The notes under the pieces were generated by a model that was given only the letters and a program-made list of their open reading frames with translations, did no database searches and had not been told where the DNA came from. Position numbers and translations under genes: made by a program. From Streptomyces abyssomicinicus (GTDB lineage Bacteria > Actinomycetota > Actinomycetes > Streptomycetales > Streptomycetaceae), in assembly GCF_008974245.1 (NCBI RefSeq), contig NZ_BBZI01000012.1, positions 186,001 through 250,000 on the forward strand: a DNA stretch of 64,000 nucleotides, in the 5' to 3' direction. Positions 35,505-43,381 of the stretch are shown here, in pieces (position 1 is the first letter of the stretch; every line of letters starts with the position of its first letter).

Positions 35505-36056
35505 ATGACGACCGGTGGCCAGGTCGCGGCGGTGAGCCGCCACGAGGCGTACGGGTTCAGCAAGCCCAACCATGCCTCCGTCACCCTGCTCGCGGGTCTC
35601 GGGGTGGAGGGCGACGTCCACGCGGGCGAGACGATCCGCCACCAGTTCCGCATGACCTACGAGCCGGACCTGCCCAACCTCCGTCAGGTCCACCTGATGC
35701 ACGAGGAACTCTTCGACGAGCTCGCGCACAAGGGCTACGCGGTCTCCGCGGGGCAGCTCGGCGAGAACATCACCACTCGCGGCGTGGACCTGCTCCGCCT
35801 GCCCACCGGCACCCTGCTCCACCTGGGCGAGGAGGCGGTGCTCGAGGTGACGGGACTGCGCAATCCGTGCGCGAAGATCAACGACTTCCGGGACGGGCTG
35901 CTCGGCGAGATGTTCGCCATCGATCCCGGGACCGGGGAGTTCACCTTCAAGGCCGGCGTCATGGCCGTGGTCCGCCGGGGAGGGACGGTCCGCCCCGGTG
36001 ACGCCGTCGAGGTCGAACTCCCGGCCCCGCCCCACCGGCCGCTGGAACGGGTCTGA
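35505..36056 (+). CDS. MOSC domain protein
   Basis: A 183-residue stand-alone MOSC domain, the fold that carries sulfur for molybdenum-cofactor sulfuration. Motifs are KPNHASVTLLAGLGVEGDVH, NLRQVHLMHEELFDELAHKG, AGQLGENITTRGVDLLRLPT, and GLRNPCAKINDFRDGLLG with the conserved cysteine. It is about 183 residues, like YiiM-type proteins that help reduce N-hydroxylated compounds. No molybdenum enzyme is next to it. A ribosome site (gggggagcg) precedes the ATG. Confidence 0.92.
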   Translation: MTTGGQVAAVSRHEAYGFSKPNHASVTLLAGLGVEGDVHAGETIRHQFRMTYEPDLPNLRQVHLMHEELFDELAHKGYAVSAGQLGENITTRGVDLLRLPTGTLLHLGEEAVLEVTGLRNPCAKINDFRDGLLGEMFAIDPGTGEFTFKAGVMAVVRRGGTVRPGDAVEVELPAPPHRPLERV

Positions 36057-36121
36057 GACGCAGGTGACCTGCGCGTGGCAGGCTTCCGTTCCTCCGGACG
36101 GGCCGGGCTAGCCTGGCCCTC

Positions 36122-36709
36122 ATGGAGGACTTCAACGGGGTGGAGGTCGTCGCGTTCCCGGATGCGGCGGCCTTCGAGGACTGGCTCGCCGAGCACCACA
36201 CCCGCCGCGAGGGCGTGTGGGTCAAGGTGGCGAAGAAGGCCTCGGGGATCGCGTCGGTCACGGACGGCGAACTGGTCGACGTGGGGCTGTGCTGGGGCTG
36301 GATCTCCGGGCAGCGCCGGGGCCTGGACGACCGGTACTACCTGCAGAAGTACGGGCCACGACGGCCGAGGAGCCTGTGGTCGCGGGTGAACGTCGAGAAG
36401 GTCGCGGCGCTGGCGGCGGAGGGCCGGATGCGGGAGCCGGGCCTCGCCGAGGTCCGGCGGGCCCAGGAGGACGGCCGCTGGGACCGCGCGTACGCGTCCC
36501 AGGCGACGGCCGCCGTCCCGGACGACCTCGCCGCGGCGCTCGCCGCCGACCCGGTGGCGGGCGCGGCCTTCGACGCGCTCGACCGCACCGCCCGCTACCT
36601 CGTGCTGCTCCCACTGCTCCAGGCCGCGACGCCGGAGACCCGGCGGACGCGGCTGGAGCGGGCCGTACGGGACCTGGCGGTGGGGCGGCCGCGGCCGGAC
36701 GAAGGCTGA
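36122..36709 (+). CDS. YdeI/OmpD-associated family protein
   Basis: A 195-residue protein of the YdeI/bacteriocin-resistance family: AAFEDWLAEHHTRREGVWVK, LVDVGLCWGWISGQRRGLDD, YYLQKYGPRRPRSLWSRVNV and VEKVAALAAEGRMREPGLAE. The central WxxGW-like core and the RxxxSxWS motif are diagnostic. The biochemical function is unsettled; some relatives affect resistance to antimicrobial peptides or polymyxin. It is a single gene in the same direction as the MOSC gene. Confidence 0.9.
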   Translation: MEDFNGVEVVAFPDAAAFEDWLAEHHTRREGVWVKVAKKASGIASVTDGELVDVGLCWGWISGQRRGLDDRYYLQKYGPRRPRSLWSRVNVEKVAALAAEGRMREPGLAEVRRAQEDGRWDRAYASQATAAVPDDLAAALAADPVAGAAFDALDRTARYLVLLPLLQAATPETRRTRLERAVRDLAVGRPRPDEG

Positions 36710-36807
36710 GCGGAACCGTCCCGGCGGACCGCACCGCACGCCGTGACGTCCACCCGTACTGGGAGAAGGGCGCCGGCGCCGCCGAAGCCGCGGCGTTCAT
36801 GGCGGGA

Positions 36808-37617
36808 TCAGTCCGTGGTGGGGTCCCAGGCGTGGTGAAAGAAAGCAAGTTCGAGGAGCTCGGGCATGGTGTCGGCGGTGCCCAGGCCCGCTTGGACGCA
36901 GGTGTCGGCGGCGGCGTGCATCCACTGCAGGTAGACGTCGTAGCGGTGCTGGGTCCAGCCGCCTTTGGACCAGATCCACGCGGCTGTCTCCGGGGCCCAC
37001 TCCATCCCGGCCGCCAGGCCGACGCGGGTGGCGTGCTCGCGGAGGACGCCTGCGAGGACGGAATCGAGAATCAGGGGGTAGGGGCGGGGGCGGGGTTCCA
37101 TGGCGCGGCCGAGGAAGTGGAGGAACTTGCTGTAGAAGGCGGGGCCCAGGCCCTTCACCGCGTTCCGCAGCAGCGCGTACGCCTGGACAGGGGCATCGGC
37201 CTGCAGTTCCTTGGCAGCACTGTCGAGTGACGAGCGCAGGTTGGGCCTGCGGAGGATCTCCTCGAGACGGGAGGGGTAGTAGCCGGTCTCTCTGGATCCC
37301 CATACGTACGACGCCACCAGAGCTTCGGTCCATGCCTTGTCGGCGAGGGCGGTGCGGAAGACGTCGGTGACCGCGCCGCGGCTTATGGACGCGTTCTGCT
37401 GTCCGCCGGCCCGCTCGGCCAGTTGCGTCGGCCAAGGAGCGATCGCCGCCCAGCGGGATGGTGTGTAGGTGATGGTGTGGCCGTCGACCCCCGCCGCGTA
37501 CGGAGCGCCTGGCCCGGAGAGCCAGCGCTCCACGGCTCGCAGCGCTGTCTCGGGCAGCCCTTGCGCGAGCATCTCCTTGTCGAGGGTGTTGGCTCGCCGC
37601 TGCTTGTCGTCGCTCAT
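36808..37617 (-). CDS. OGG-fold (8-oxoguanine DNA glycosylase-like) protein
   Basis: A 269-residue protein of the actinobacterial group described as having the OGG fold. The C-terminal half contains GLGPAFYSKFLHFLGRAMEP, where the lysine in SKFLHF stands at the catalytic helix-hairpin position, and YPLILDSVLAGVLREHATRV, with the aspartate that activates it. The N-terminal part (YTPSRWAAIAPWPTQLAERA, QQNASISRGAVTDVFRTALA) is the conserved flank. DNA base excision is plausible but unproven. The ATG at 37617 starts MSDDKQRRANTLDKEML. Confidence 0.8.
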   Translation of the reverse strand: MSDDKQRRANTLDKEMLAQGLPETALRAVERWLSGPGAPYAAGVDGHTITYTPSRWAAIAPWPTQLAERAGGQQNASISRGAVTDVFRTALADKAWTEALVASYVWGSRETGYYPSRLEEILRRPNLRSSLDSAAKELQADAPVQAYALLRNAVKGLGPAFYSKFLHFLGRAMEPRPRPYPLILDSVLAGVLREHATRVGLAAGMEWAPETAAWIWSKGGWTQHRYDVYLQWMHAAADTCVQAGLGTADTMPELLELAFFHHAWDPTTD

Positions 37618-37653
37618 CGAATCCCCCCGGATCGGTGACGGTGACCGCCCATG

Positions 37654-38070
37654 CTAGGAGCGTGGCAGCCAGCGGTGTATCGCCTCGAGGGTGTTCTCGG
37701 GAGCGGTGTTGAAGCACAGCCGGATACCCGGGGTCGCGGCTGTGAGGACGTTGACGAGGCGCTCGAACAGGAGGGTGTACTGCGGCAGCATCCGAACCGC
37801 GCCGCCGATCATCGCCAGGCCGAAGGGGCCGTCGGCGAGGTGGGTGCGGACGGCGGCCTCGGCGCTGTCGGGGTCCGCGTCCACCAGGCAGGGGACGATG
37901 TTCGGTTCCGCCTCGCGCAGCGCGGCGTTGGCGGCCTCGATGCGGGCGGTGAGGGTGGCCTCGTTGATGCCGTCGGGGACGTCGCTGTAGTCGAGAGAGC
38001 GGGGGTGCAGTCCGATGGAGAGCACCTTGGTGTCGGAGGGAGGGACGTTCGGGGACACGGGTGAGGGCAC
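37654..38070 (-). CDS. hypothetical protein
   Basis: A 138-residue protein I cannot place in a named family. After a short Pro-rich leader it reads KVLSIGLHPRSLDYSDVPDG, ARIEAANAALREAEPNIVPC, GPFGLAMIGGAVRMLPQYTL and FERLVNVLTAATPGIRLCFN. The alternating strands and helices suggest a Rossmann-like three-layer domain. The GTG at 38070 is preferred because gaaaggac lies seven bases before it; a GTG at 38121 is the longest option. It is 36 bases from the OGG-fold gene, with which it may form a unit. Confidence 0.75.
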   Translation of the reverse strand: MPSPVSPNVPPSDTKVLSIGLHPRSLDYSDVPDGINEATLTARIEAANAALREAEPNIVPCLVDADPDSAEAAVRTHLADGPFGLAMIGGAVRMLPQYTLLFERLVNVLTAATPGIRLCFNTAPENTLEAIHRWLPRS

Positions 38071-38265
38071 GGGCGGCGTCCTTTCACGATCGGCGTCCCC
38101 CGTGACCAGTCGGCCGAGCACCTGAACGACGGTCGCTGGAGCGGGAGTTGTGTTGATCCTAGGCAGGTTGCCGGCCGCAGTTCCCGGTCCGCAGCGGATG
38201 AGGTCTGCCGTTCTCGGGTGGTGGGGCAGCTGTTGGTGCGTGGAGTTCGGCCCAGTTGACCTTGC

Positions 38266-38300
38266 CGGGCCGGGGCCGGGGCCGGGGCCGGGGCCGGGGG
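38266..38300. repeat. GGGGCC hexanucleotide run
   Basis: Four perfect tandem copies of ggggcc with partial copies on both sides, in the non-coding gap between two minus-strand hypothetical genes. It could form G-quadruplex or hairpin structures. Confidence 0.7.
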
Positions 38301-38356
38301 TGAGGGGGCCCTATGGGTTTGGGCAAGTCTCTGCGGGACGGCGGAGGCTCGGCGGG

Positions 38357-38656
38357 TCAGTCTCCCGTGGTGGTGTCGGCCTCGGTGTATTCGTAGATCC
38401 AGCCCGCAGTTGTGTCAGCGGCTTGAACTGCCAGGTAGGTGTGTCTGGCGGTGGGGTTCCAGGGGCCTGGTGCTTGACCGGGGCGGCCTCGGAAGCCGGC
38501 GGGCGGCACTCCTGCCTGGTCGAGGTGGACGATTTTGGTCCGCCCGTTGAACGGGCCGCCGACGATTTCGATACCGACGGTGTTGTTGACGGTTTCGCCC
38601 GCGAGCCAGCGACGGATGAGTGCCAGGTGCTCGGAATTTTCGTCTTCGTCCCCCAC
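38357..38656 (-). CDS. small hypothetical protein
   Basis: A 99-residue protein of unknown function. Its central segment (VGIEIVGGPFNGRTKIVHLD) reads like a small beta-domain, followed by a Gly/Pro linker and TYLAVQAADTTAGWIYEYTE. Codon use is less GC-biased than that of its neighbours (DEDENSEHLALI with several A/T-ending codons), which may indicate transferred DNA. The start is GTG at 38656. It lies in a stretch with a helicase fragment, so this patch may be a transfer or decay site. Confidence 0.6.
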   Translation of the reverse strand: MGDEDENSEHLALIRRWLAGETVNNTVGIEIVGGPFNGRTKIVHLDQAGVPPAGFRGRPGQAPGPWNPTARHTYLAVQAADTTAGWIYEYTEADTTTGD

Positions 38657-38879
38657 GCTCGAAGCTGACCATGGGCTTGGGCGGAGGGCAAGCAGGTCTC
38701 AAGCCGCCCGGACAGGTCGGGGTTCGAAGGAAGTGCCGTCGCGGAGCATGCGGCCTGACTGCGCGTCCGGGGCTCCGGTAACGCAGTTCTCGCTGCTCGG
38801 CAGCCTGGAGAGGAGACAGGGGAAGACCGGGCGCAGGATCAGGGTCCCGCTGTACTCCTCCCAGGCCACCGACACCCAC

Positions 38880-39040
38880 ACCGACGCCGCGACCGACCCC
38901 ACCGAGGCGGCGCTCCGCATGACGTACTACGTTCTTGCCACCCGCGCCCGTGAGGAGCTTCACCTCCGTCACGACGGCGACGCGGAGCCGCCGCACCTGG
39001 CCCAGGTGCCGCCCCGGCTGCTTCGCCGGGCTGAGACCGT
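38880..39040 (+). pseudogene. possible UvrD-like helicase C-terminal fragment
   Basis: The plus-strand reading EAALRMTYYVLATRAREELH, continued by LRHDGDAEPPHLAQVPPRLL, resembles motif VI of UvrD/PcrA-type helicases (LxYVAxTRARxELHL...FLxxLP), with one extra residue in the core. No start codon or helicase body precedes it. I read it as a leftover of a deleted helicase gene. Confidence 0.45.
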
Positions 39041-39060
39041 CACCCCCGAGGAGGCGTCGT

Positions 39061-39573
39061 ATGAGCAGTGCCCAGCCGGCCGGCAGTCTCTGGCGGATGG
39101 ACGAGGACGACGGCGGTCACCTGGCCGGCCGGTGGTGGAAGTGGGCGCTCTCCGCCCCCGAACACCGCAACCCCGTCCGGGACACCACCGGTGAGCACGG
39201 CGCGTGGGACCAGCCGGCGGACGTGTGGTTCCTCGCCGGCACCTACGGCGGCCGCGTGGAACGCCGTTGCGCGATACCCGCGGGGCGGCCGGTGTTCTTC
39301 CCGGTGCTCAACGTCCAGCACACCTGGGAGTACTCGCAGGAGCACCTCGTGATGCGCTTCGAACGCGCCGACGCCGCGCTGAACGGTGTGCGCCTGTCCC
39401 TGCGCGAGTTCCGCGGCGGCTTCCGGCTCGACGGCGAACGGCGCCTGACCTGGGGCGTCTGGGGCGGTCTGGAGCCGCTGGCCCCCGGTCACTACGTGCT
39501 CGAGATCAACGGCAGGGCCGGTAACTTCGTGGTCGACACGACGTACCACCTCGCCGTCACGGCGGGGCTCTGA
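39061..39573 (+). CDS. hypothetical protein
   Basis: A 170-residue protein of unknown function without signal peptide. It is rich in aromatic residues and strands: GRWWKWALSAPEHRNPVRDT, ADVWFLAGTYGGRVERRCAI, RPVFFPVLNVQHTWEYSQEH and LAPGHYVLEINGRAGNFVVD. The C-terminal part resembles the end of a beta-sandwich domain (ligand or carbohydrate binding), and I have seen similar proteins annotated only as hypothetical in Streptomyces. The ATG at 39061 is preceded by gaggagg (39049-39055). It is unrelated in orientation to the genes on either side. Confidence 0.8.
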   Translation: MSSAQPAGSLWRMDEDDGGHLAGRWWKWALSAPEHRNPVRDTTGEHGAWDQPADVWFLAGTYGGRVERRCAIPAGRPVFFPVLNVQHTWEYSQEHLVMRFERADAALNGVRLSLREFRGGFRLDGERRLTWGVWGGLEPLAPGHYVLEINGRAGNFVVDTTYHLAVTAGL

Positions 39574-39746
39574 GAGCGCTCCGGCGGTCGCCGCGCCGGT
39601 GGGGGAGTGAAGGGCGGGGATGAGTGATGGGGGGCAACTGACGCCTCCTCGGCTCCCTCCGGCCGGCGCCCGGACCGATTGATCCCCGGCCGGGCAGCCG
39701 GTACGGTGCGCCGACCTGCCCGCGGTGACCCAGGGAGTCGTGAAGC

Positions 39747-40724
39747 ATGGGCCTCGTCCCGACTGTTCGCGGAGAGATCGACGCCGGTGAGCTCGGCCGC
39801 ACGTACATGCACGAGCACCTCTTCATCCGCACGGCCGACGTGCAGCGCAGCCGCCCCGAGGAGTGGGGTGACGACGAGACGCGGATCGCCGACGCGGTGA
39901 GCAGGATGCGGGCGCTCGCGGCGCAGGGCGTGCGGACGATCGTGGACCCGACGGTGCTCGGGATGGGCCGGGACGTCGCGCTGGTGGGGCGCGTCGCGGA
40001 GCAGGTGCCGGAGCTCAACATCGTGGTGGCGACCGGGATCTACACCTACGACAGCGTGCCGTTCTACTTCCGGCACCGCGGCCCCGGTCTCGCGCCCGGG
40101 ACGCCGGACCCGATGGACGAACTGTTCGTCGACGAGATCACCCGCGGCATCCCCGGCAGCGGCGGAGTGCGGGCCGGGATGCTCAAGTGCGCCATCGACG
40201 CCGAGGGGCTGACGCCCGGCGTGGAGCGCGTGATGCGGGCCGTCGCCCGGGCGCACCACCGCACCGGGGCGCCGGTCACCGTCCACACCCACCCCGGCAA
40301 CCGCACCGCGGGCGAGGTGAAGCGGGTGCTGTGCGACGAGGAGCAGGTGGACCCCTCACGGGTCGTCCTCGGGCACAGCGGCGACTCGACGGACTGCGAC
40401 TACCTCGCCGAACTCGCCGACGACGGCTTCGTGCTGGGCATGGACCGGTTCGGTCTCCACCTGGACGTCACCTTCAAGCAGCGGGCCGCGACGCTGGTCG
40501 AGATGTGCCGGCGGGGCTACGCCGGGAGCATGGTGCTCTCGCAGGACGCCGCCTGCTACATCGACTGGATCGACCCGGAGGCCCTGCCGCTGCTGCCGCA
40601 GTGGAACCACCTGCACCTGGGAGAGGAAGTCCTGCCCCACGTCCGCGAGTTCGGGGTGACCGACCAGCAGATCAGAACCATGCTGGAGGACGTGCCGCGC
40701 CGCCTGCTCGACGGCACGGCGTGA
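39747..40724 (+). CDS. phosphotriesterase-like amidohydrolase
   Basis: A 325-residue TIM-barrel metallohydrolase of the PTE/PLL group. The metal ligands are visible in order: HEH in YMHEHLFIRTADVQ, the bridging lysine in GMLKCAIDAEGL, His in TVHTHPGNRTAGEVK, His in VVLGHSGDSTDCDYL, and Asp in MVLSQDAACYIDWID. Homologues hydrolyse lactones or phosphotriesters; acyl-homoserine lactones are a common in vivo target, but this is not shown. It is divided from the downstream TetR gene by 27 bases, on the opposite strand. Confidence 0.92.
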   Translation: MGLVPTVRGEIDAGELGRTYMHEHLFIRTADVQRSRPEEWGDDETRIADAVSRMRALAAQGVRTIVDPTVLGMGRDVALVGRVAEQVPELNIVVATGIYTYDSVPFYFRHRGPGLAPGTPDPMDELFVDEITRGIPGSGGVRAGMLKCAIDAEGLTPGVERVMRAVARAHHRTGAPVTVHTHPGNRTAGEVKRVLCDEEQVDPSRVVLGHSGDSTDCDYLAELADDGFVLGMDRFGLHLDVTFKQRAATLVEMCRRGYAGSMVLSQDAACYIDWIDPEALPLLPQWNHLHLGEEVLPHVREFGVTDQQIRTMLEDVPRRLLDGTA

Positions 40725-40751
40725 GGGGGACGGAGCAGGCGAGACCCCGCG

Positions 40752-41321
40752 TCAGGACGCTCCCAGCAGGGCCGCGGCGGCCGTCCGGGCGTGACGGGCG
40801 GACGACGGGTCGCCGCTGATGCCCGCGGTCACGATGGCTCCCTCGGCGAGCAGGAAGACCGGCTCGACGGCGGCCGGCGCGCCGGCGGCGCGGACCCACC
40901 GGGCGATCTGGTCGCGGAAGGCCGCCTTGTGGGAACGCACCTCGGTCAGGACCGCCTCGGAGGAGGAGCCGAGTTCCCCGAAGGCGTTGATCCAGGCGCA
41001 CCCGCGGAAGCCGGGTTCGGCGAACCACTCGGCCAGCCAGTCGAAGACCGTGAGGACGCGTTCCCGCGCGTCCGCGACCTCGTTCACCCGGGCGGTCAGA
41101 CCGCCCCGCCACCGCCGGTCGCGACGCCTGAGCACCGCCACCACGAGGTCCTCCTTGGTCACGAAGAGCCGGTAGATCCGCTTCAGGGGAAGGCCGGACG
41201 CCACCCGGACCTGGTCCATGCCGACCGCCTGGATCCCCCGCTCGTAGAAGAGGCGCTCCGCCGTGTCGAGGAGTTCCTCACGTGCCAGGCGGTTCTGCTC
41301 CTCGGTGACCGGGGCGGGCAT
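40752..41321 (-). CDS. TetR-family transcriptional regulator
   Basis: A 189-residue repressor with the TetR DNA-binding domain at about 13-60 (AREELLDTAERLFYERGIQA, VASGLPLKRIYRLFVTKEDL) and a C-terminal dimer/ligand domain containing GFRGCAWINAFGELGSSSEA, typical of the YcdC/AcrR-like group. It is divergent from a SnoaL/NTF2-like gene. Two nearly identical palindromes between them look like its operators. The inducer is unknown. Confidence 0.93.
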   Translation of the reverse strand: MPAPVTEEQNRLAREELLDTAERLFYERGIQAVGMDQVRVASGLPLKRIYRLFVTKEDLVVAVLRRRDRRWRGGLTARVNEVADARERVLTVFDWLAEWFAEPGFRGCAWINAFGELGSSSEAVLTEVRSHKAAFRDQIARWVRAAGAPAAVEPVFLLAEGAIVTAGISGDPSSARHARTAAAALLGAS

Positions 41322-41337
41322 CGGGACTCCTTGCGTT

Positions 41338-41392
41338 GAGAACGGGCGTTCTCTACCTTAGTCCCCGTGCGTGATGGAGAACGACCGTTCTC
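41338..41392. promoter_or_regulatory. twin TetR operators
   Basis: Two 16-base palindromes, gagaacgggcgttctc (41338-41353) and gagaacgaccgttctc (41377-41392), share the arms GAGAACG/CGTTCTC and are 39 bases apart. They lie between the divergent TetR and NTF2-like genes, and the second also sits just upstream of the likely start of the latter. They are the best operator candidates in this window. Confidence 0.88.
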
Positions 41393-41409
41393 TACTCGAG
41401 GAGGCCGCT

Positions 41410-41952
41410 GTGCCGAACGTCCCGAACAGTCCCGACGGCCCGAACAGCCCGAACGGCCCGAACACTTCTGACGTTCCCGCGACGCCGGACGCGCCGGAGG
41501 AGCGCCCGCCCCGCCCCCCGTTCACCCGCGAGACCGCGCTGAGGAAGGTCCAGGCCGCGGAGGACGCGTGGAACACCCGTGACCCCCGGCGGGTGGCCCA
41601 GGCATACACGCACGACTCGACGTGGCGGAACCGCGACGTCTTCGTCAGGGGCCGCGAGGAGATCGTCGCCTTCCTGACGAAGAAGTGGGAGCGCGAGCGG
41701 GACTACGCGCTGCGCAAGAGTCTCTGGTCGTTCGACGGCAACCGGATCGCCGTGCGCTTCCAGTACGAGTGGCACGACGCGCAGGGCCGGTGGTGGCGCA
41801 GCCACGGCAACGAGATGTGGGAGTTCGACGAGCGCGGTCTCATGCGGCGGCGCGAGGCGAGCATCAACGACGTCGCCATCCGGGAGGCCGACCGGCGCAT
41901 CCACGGGCCGCGGCCGGCCTCCGAACGGGGGGTCGACATCCCGCTCGAGTAG
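41410..41952 (+). CDS. SnoaL/NTF2-like (DUF1348) protein
   Basis: A 180-residue protein with an N-terminal low-complexity leader of PNSPDGP-type repeats and then a DUF1348/NTF2-like domain: RETALRKVQAAEDAWNTRDP, SLWSFDGNRIAVRFQYEWHD and GNEMWEFDERGLMRRREASI. The fold forms a small hydrophobic pocket. The GTG at 41410 is preferred because gaggagg lies five bases before it; an ATG at 41374 lies across the second operator and would add 12 residues. It is probably repressed by the divergent TetR protein and may act on its inducer. Confidence 0.88.
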   Translation: MPNVPNSPDGPNSPNGPNTSDVPATPDAPEERPPRPPFTRETALRKVQAAEDAWNTRDPRRVAQAYTHDSTWRNRDVFVRGREEIVAFLTKKWERERDYALRKSLWSFDGNRIAVRFQYEWHDAQGRWWRSHGNEMWEFDERGLMRRREASINDVAIREADRRIHGPRPASERGVDIPLE

Positions 41953-42124
41953 CGCCGCCGACGCGGTCACCCCCGCCGGGCACAGGTCCTGCACCGGATC
42001 CTTCCCGGACCTGAACCGGGTCTCGGCGGGAACGCCTTGCTTCTGCTGAACGATGCGGAGCCGGGAGAACCGTCCGATGCCACCGCAGACGAAGGCGCCG
42101 TGACCGCGCCGGATTGTGACCGCC

Positions 42125-42544
42125 ATGAGTGACTACAGGGCCTTGCCGCCGGAGCAGCACGGATACGGCCACGACGCGCGCCGCACTGTCCAGGCCTACC
42201 CGCCTCCCTCCTCCCGCCCGGCGGCCGCTCCCGACCCGGCTCCCGGGGGCAGGGCGTACGGCGGCGGCACCGGGAAGCACCGGGCCGCCCTGGTGGTCCA
42301 CACCGTCGCCGACGTCGCGGCGGCCTTCCTGGGGTTGTGGATCGTGCTGTACCTCGCCGATGCCAACCAGGGCAACGTCTTCGTCGACTTCGTCAAGGGC
42401 GTCGCCGGCGGGCTGGCCTGGTGGTCGCAGGACATCTTCACCATGGACGCCGAGCCCTTCCGCGTCTTCCTCAACCACGTCCTGCCCGCCGGTGTGTACC
42501 TCGTCCTCGGCCACGGCGTCGCAGCCTGGCTCCGGCGGTTCTGA
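42125..42544 (+). CDS. small membrane protein
   Basis: A 139-residue protein with a Pro/Ala-rich cytosolic leader of about 50 residues and then two hydrophobic helices (LVVHTVADVAAAFLGLWIVL and VLPAGVYLVLGHGVAAWLRR) joined by a conserved-looking loop with GNVFVDFVKGVAGGLAWWSQ and DIFTMDAEPFRVFLNHVLPA. I have seen such proteins only as hypothetical membrane proteins in Streptomyces. The function is unknown. The ATG at 42125 is used; a GTG at 42116 is an alternative. The next gene starts 108 bases on. Confidence 0.8.
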   Translation: MSDYRALPPEQHGYGHDARRTVQAYPPPSSRPAAAPDPAPGGRAYGGGTGKHRAALVVHTVADVAAAFLGLWIVLYLADANQGNVFVDFVKGVAGGLAWWSQDIFTMDAEPFRVFLNHVLPAGVYLVLGHGVAAWLRRF

Positions 42545-42652
42545 ACGGGCGGCCGTCCGGCCGCCACCCCGCGGGCCTCGCCGTAGGACCCGTGGAGCGG
42601 CGCGTAGGCCCCGCTCCGGGAGGGGATGCTTCCGGCGGGGGAGGTGCGCGCC

Positions 42653-43309
42653 ATGGGGAGGCCGTCGGCGGACCGGGCCGCGGGGCGAGGCCGCGAGTGG
42701 GCCCTGGGCGTGGTGGTGGCCGTCGTCATGCCCTTGTCCGTGGTGGCGGTGGAGGCGGGGTTCCTGCTGCTCAGGGCGCACGTGCCGGGCGGCCTCCTGT
42801 GGGCGGTGCTGGGTTTCGCGGCCGCGTTCGGCCTCCTCGGCTTCTTCTTCCTCAACGGCCACATGCCGTTCGTGTCGTCCGCGCTCGTCCTGTGGTCCCT
42901 GGGCCTGGTCGCCGCGGGCTTCGGCGACCTCCTGCTGGAGAACCGGGGGCGTGAGGTCACCTGCACCGTGCTGGCGAAGGACACCCGGGTCGAGACCACC
43001 ACCAGCACCGACGCCAACGGCTTCACCAGCACCACGACCACCACGTACTACGACCTCGCCCTCGGCTGCCCCGGGGACGGTCCCCGGAAGATGTCCACGA
43101 CCGAGGACACCGGGCGGGAAGGCCGGACCCTGCGGGTCAGTTACGACCCCGACGGCCGGCTCCCACCGCAGCCCGCGAGCAGCACGGACCACCGGGAACT
43201 GTGGACCGCCGGGTGGCTGATCGCCGCGGCGGTGGTCGTCGGTGTCGGCCTGCGTCTGCTGCCCGGGGCGCGGCGGCCGGGCCGACCGCCCCGGCTGCGC
43301 AGGCTGTGA
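42653..43309 (+). CDS. membrane protein of DUF3592-like layout
   Basis: A 218-residue protein with three N-terminal hydrophobic helices (LGVVVAVVMPLSVVAVEAGF, LLWAVLGFAAAFGLLGFFFL, PFVSSALVLWSLGLVAAGFG), a soluble domain of about 80 residues with TCTVLAKDTRVETTTSTDAN and YYDLALGCPGDG, and a last helix (LWTAGWLIAAAVVVGVGLRL). The order helix, small beta domain, helix resembles DUF3592 proteins, but I would not insist on that. A strong site (gggggaggt) precedes the ATG at 42653. The function is unknown. Confidence 0.78.
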   Translation: MGRPSADRAAGRGREWALGVVVAVVMPLSVVAVEAGFLLLRAHVPGGLLWAVLGFAAAFGLLGFFFLNGHMPFVSSALVLWSLGLVAAGFGDLLLENRGREVTCTVLAKDTRVETTTSTDANGFTSTTTTTYYDLALGCPGDGPRKMSTTEDTGREGRTLRVSYDPDGRLPPQPASSTDHRELWTAGWLIAAAVVVGVGLRLLPGARRPGRPPRLRRL

Positions 43310-43381
43310 CGGGCGTCGGGGCGTCGGGGCGTCGGCTTCGGGACATCTGGGTGGCGGGACTTCGGGTGCCGGGGCGCCAGG

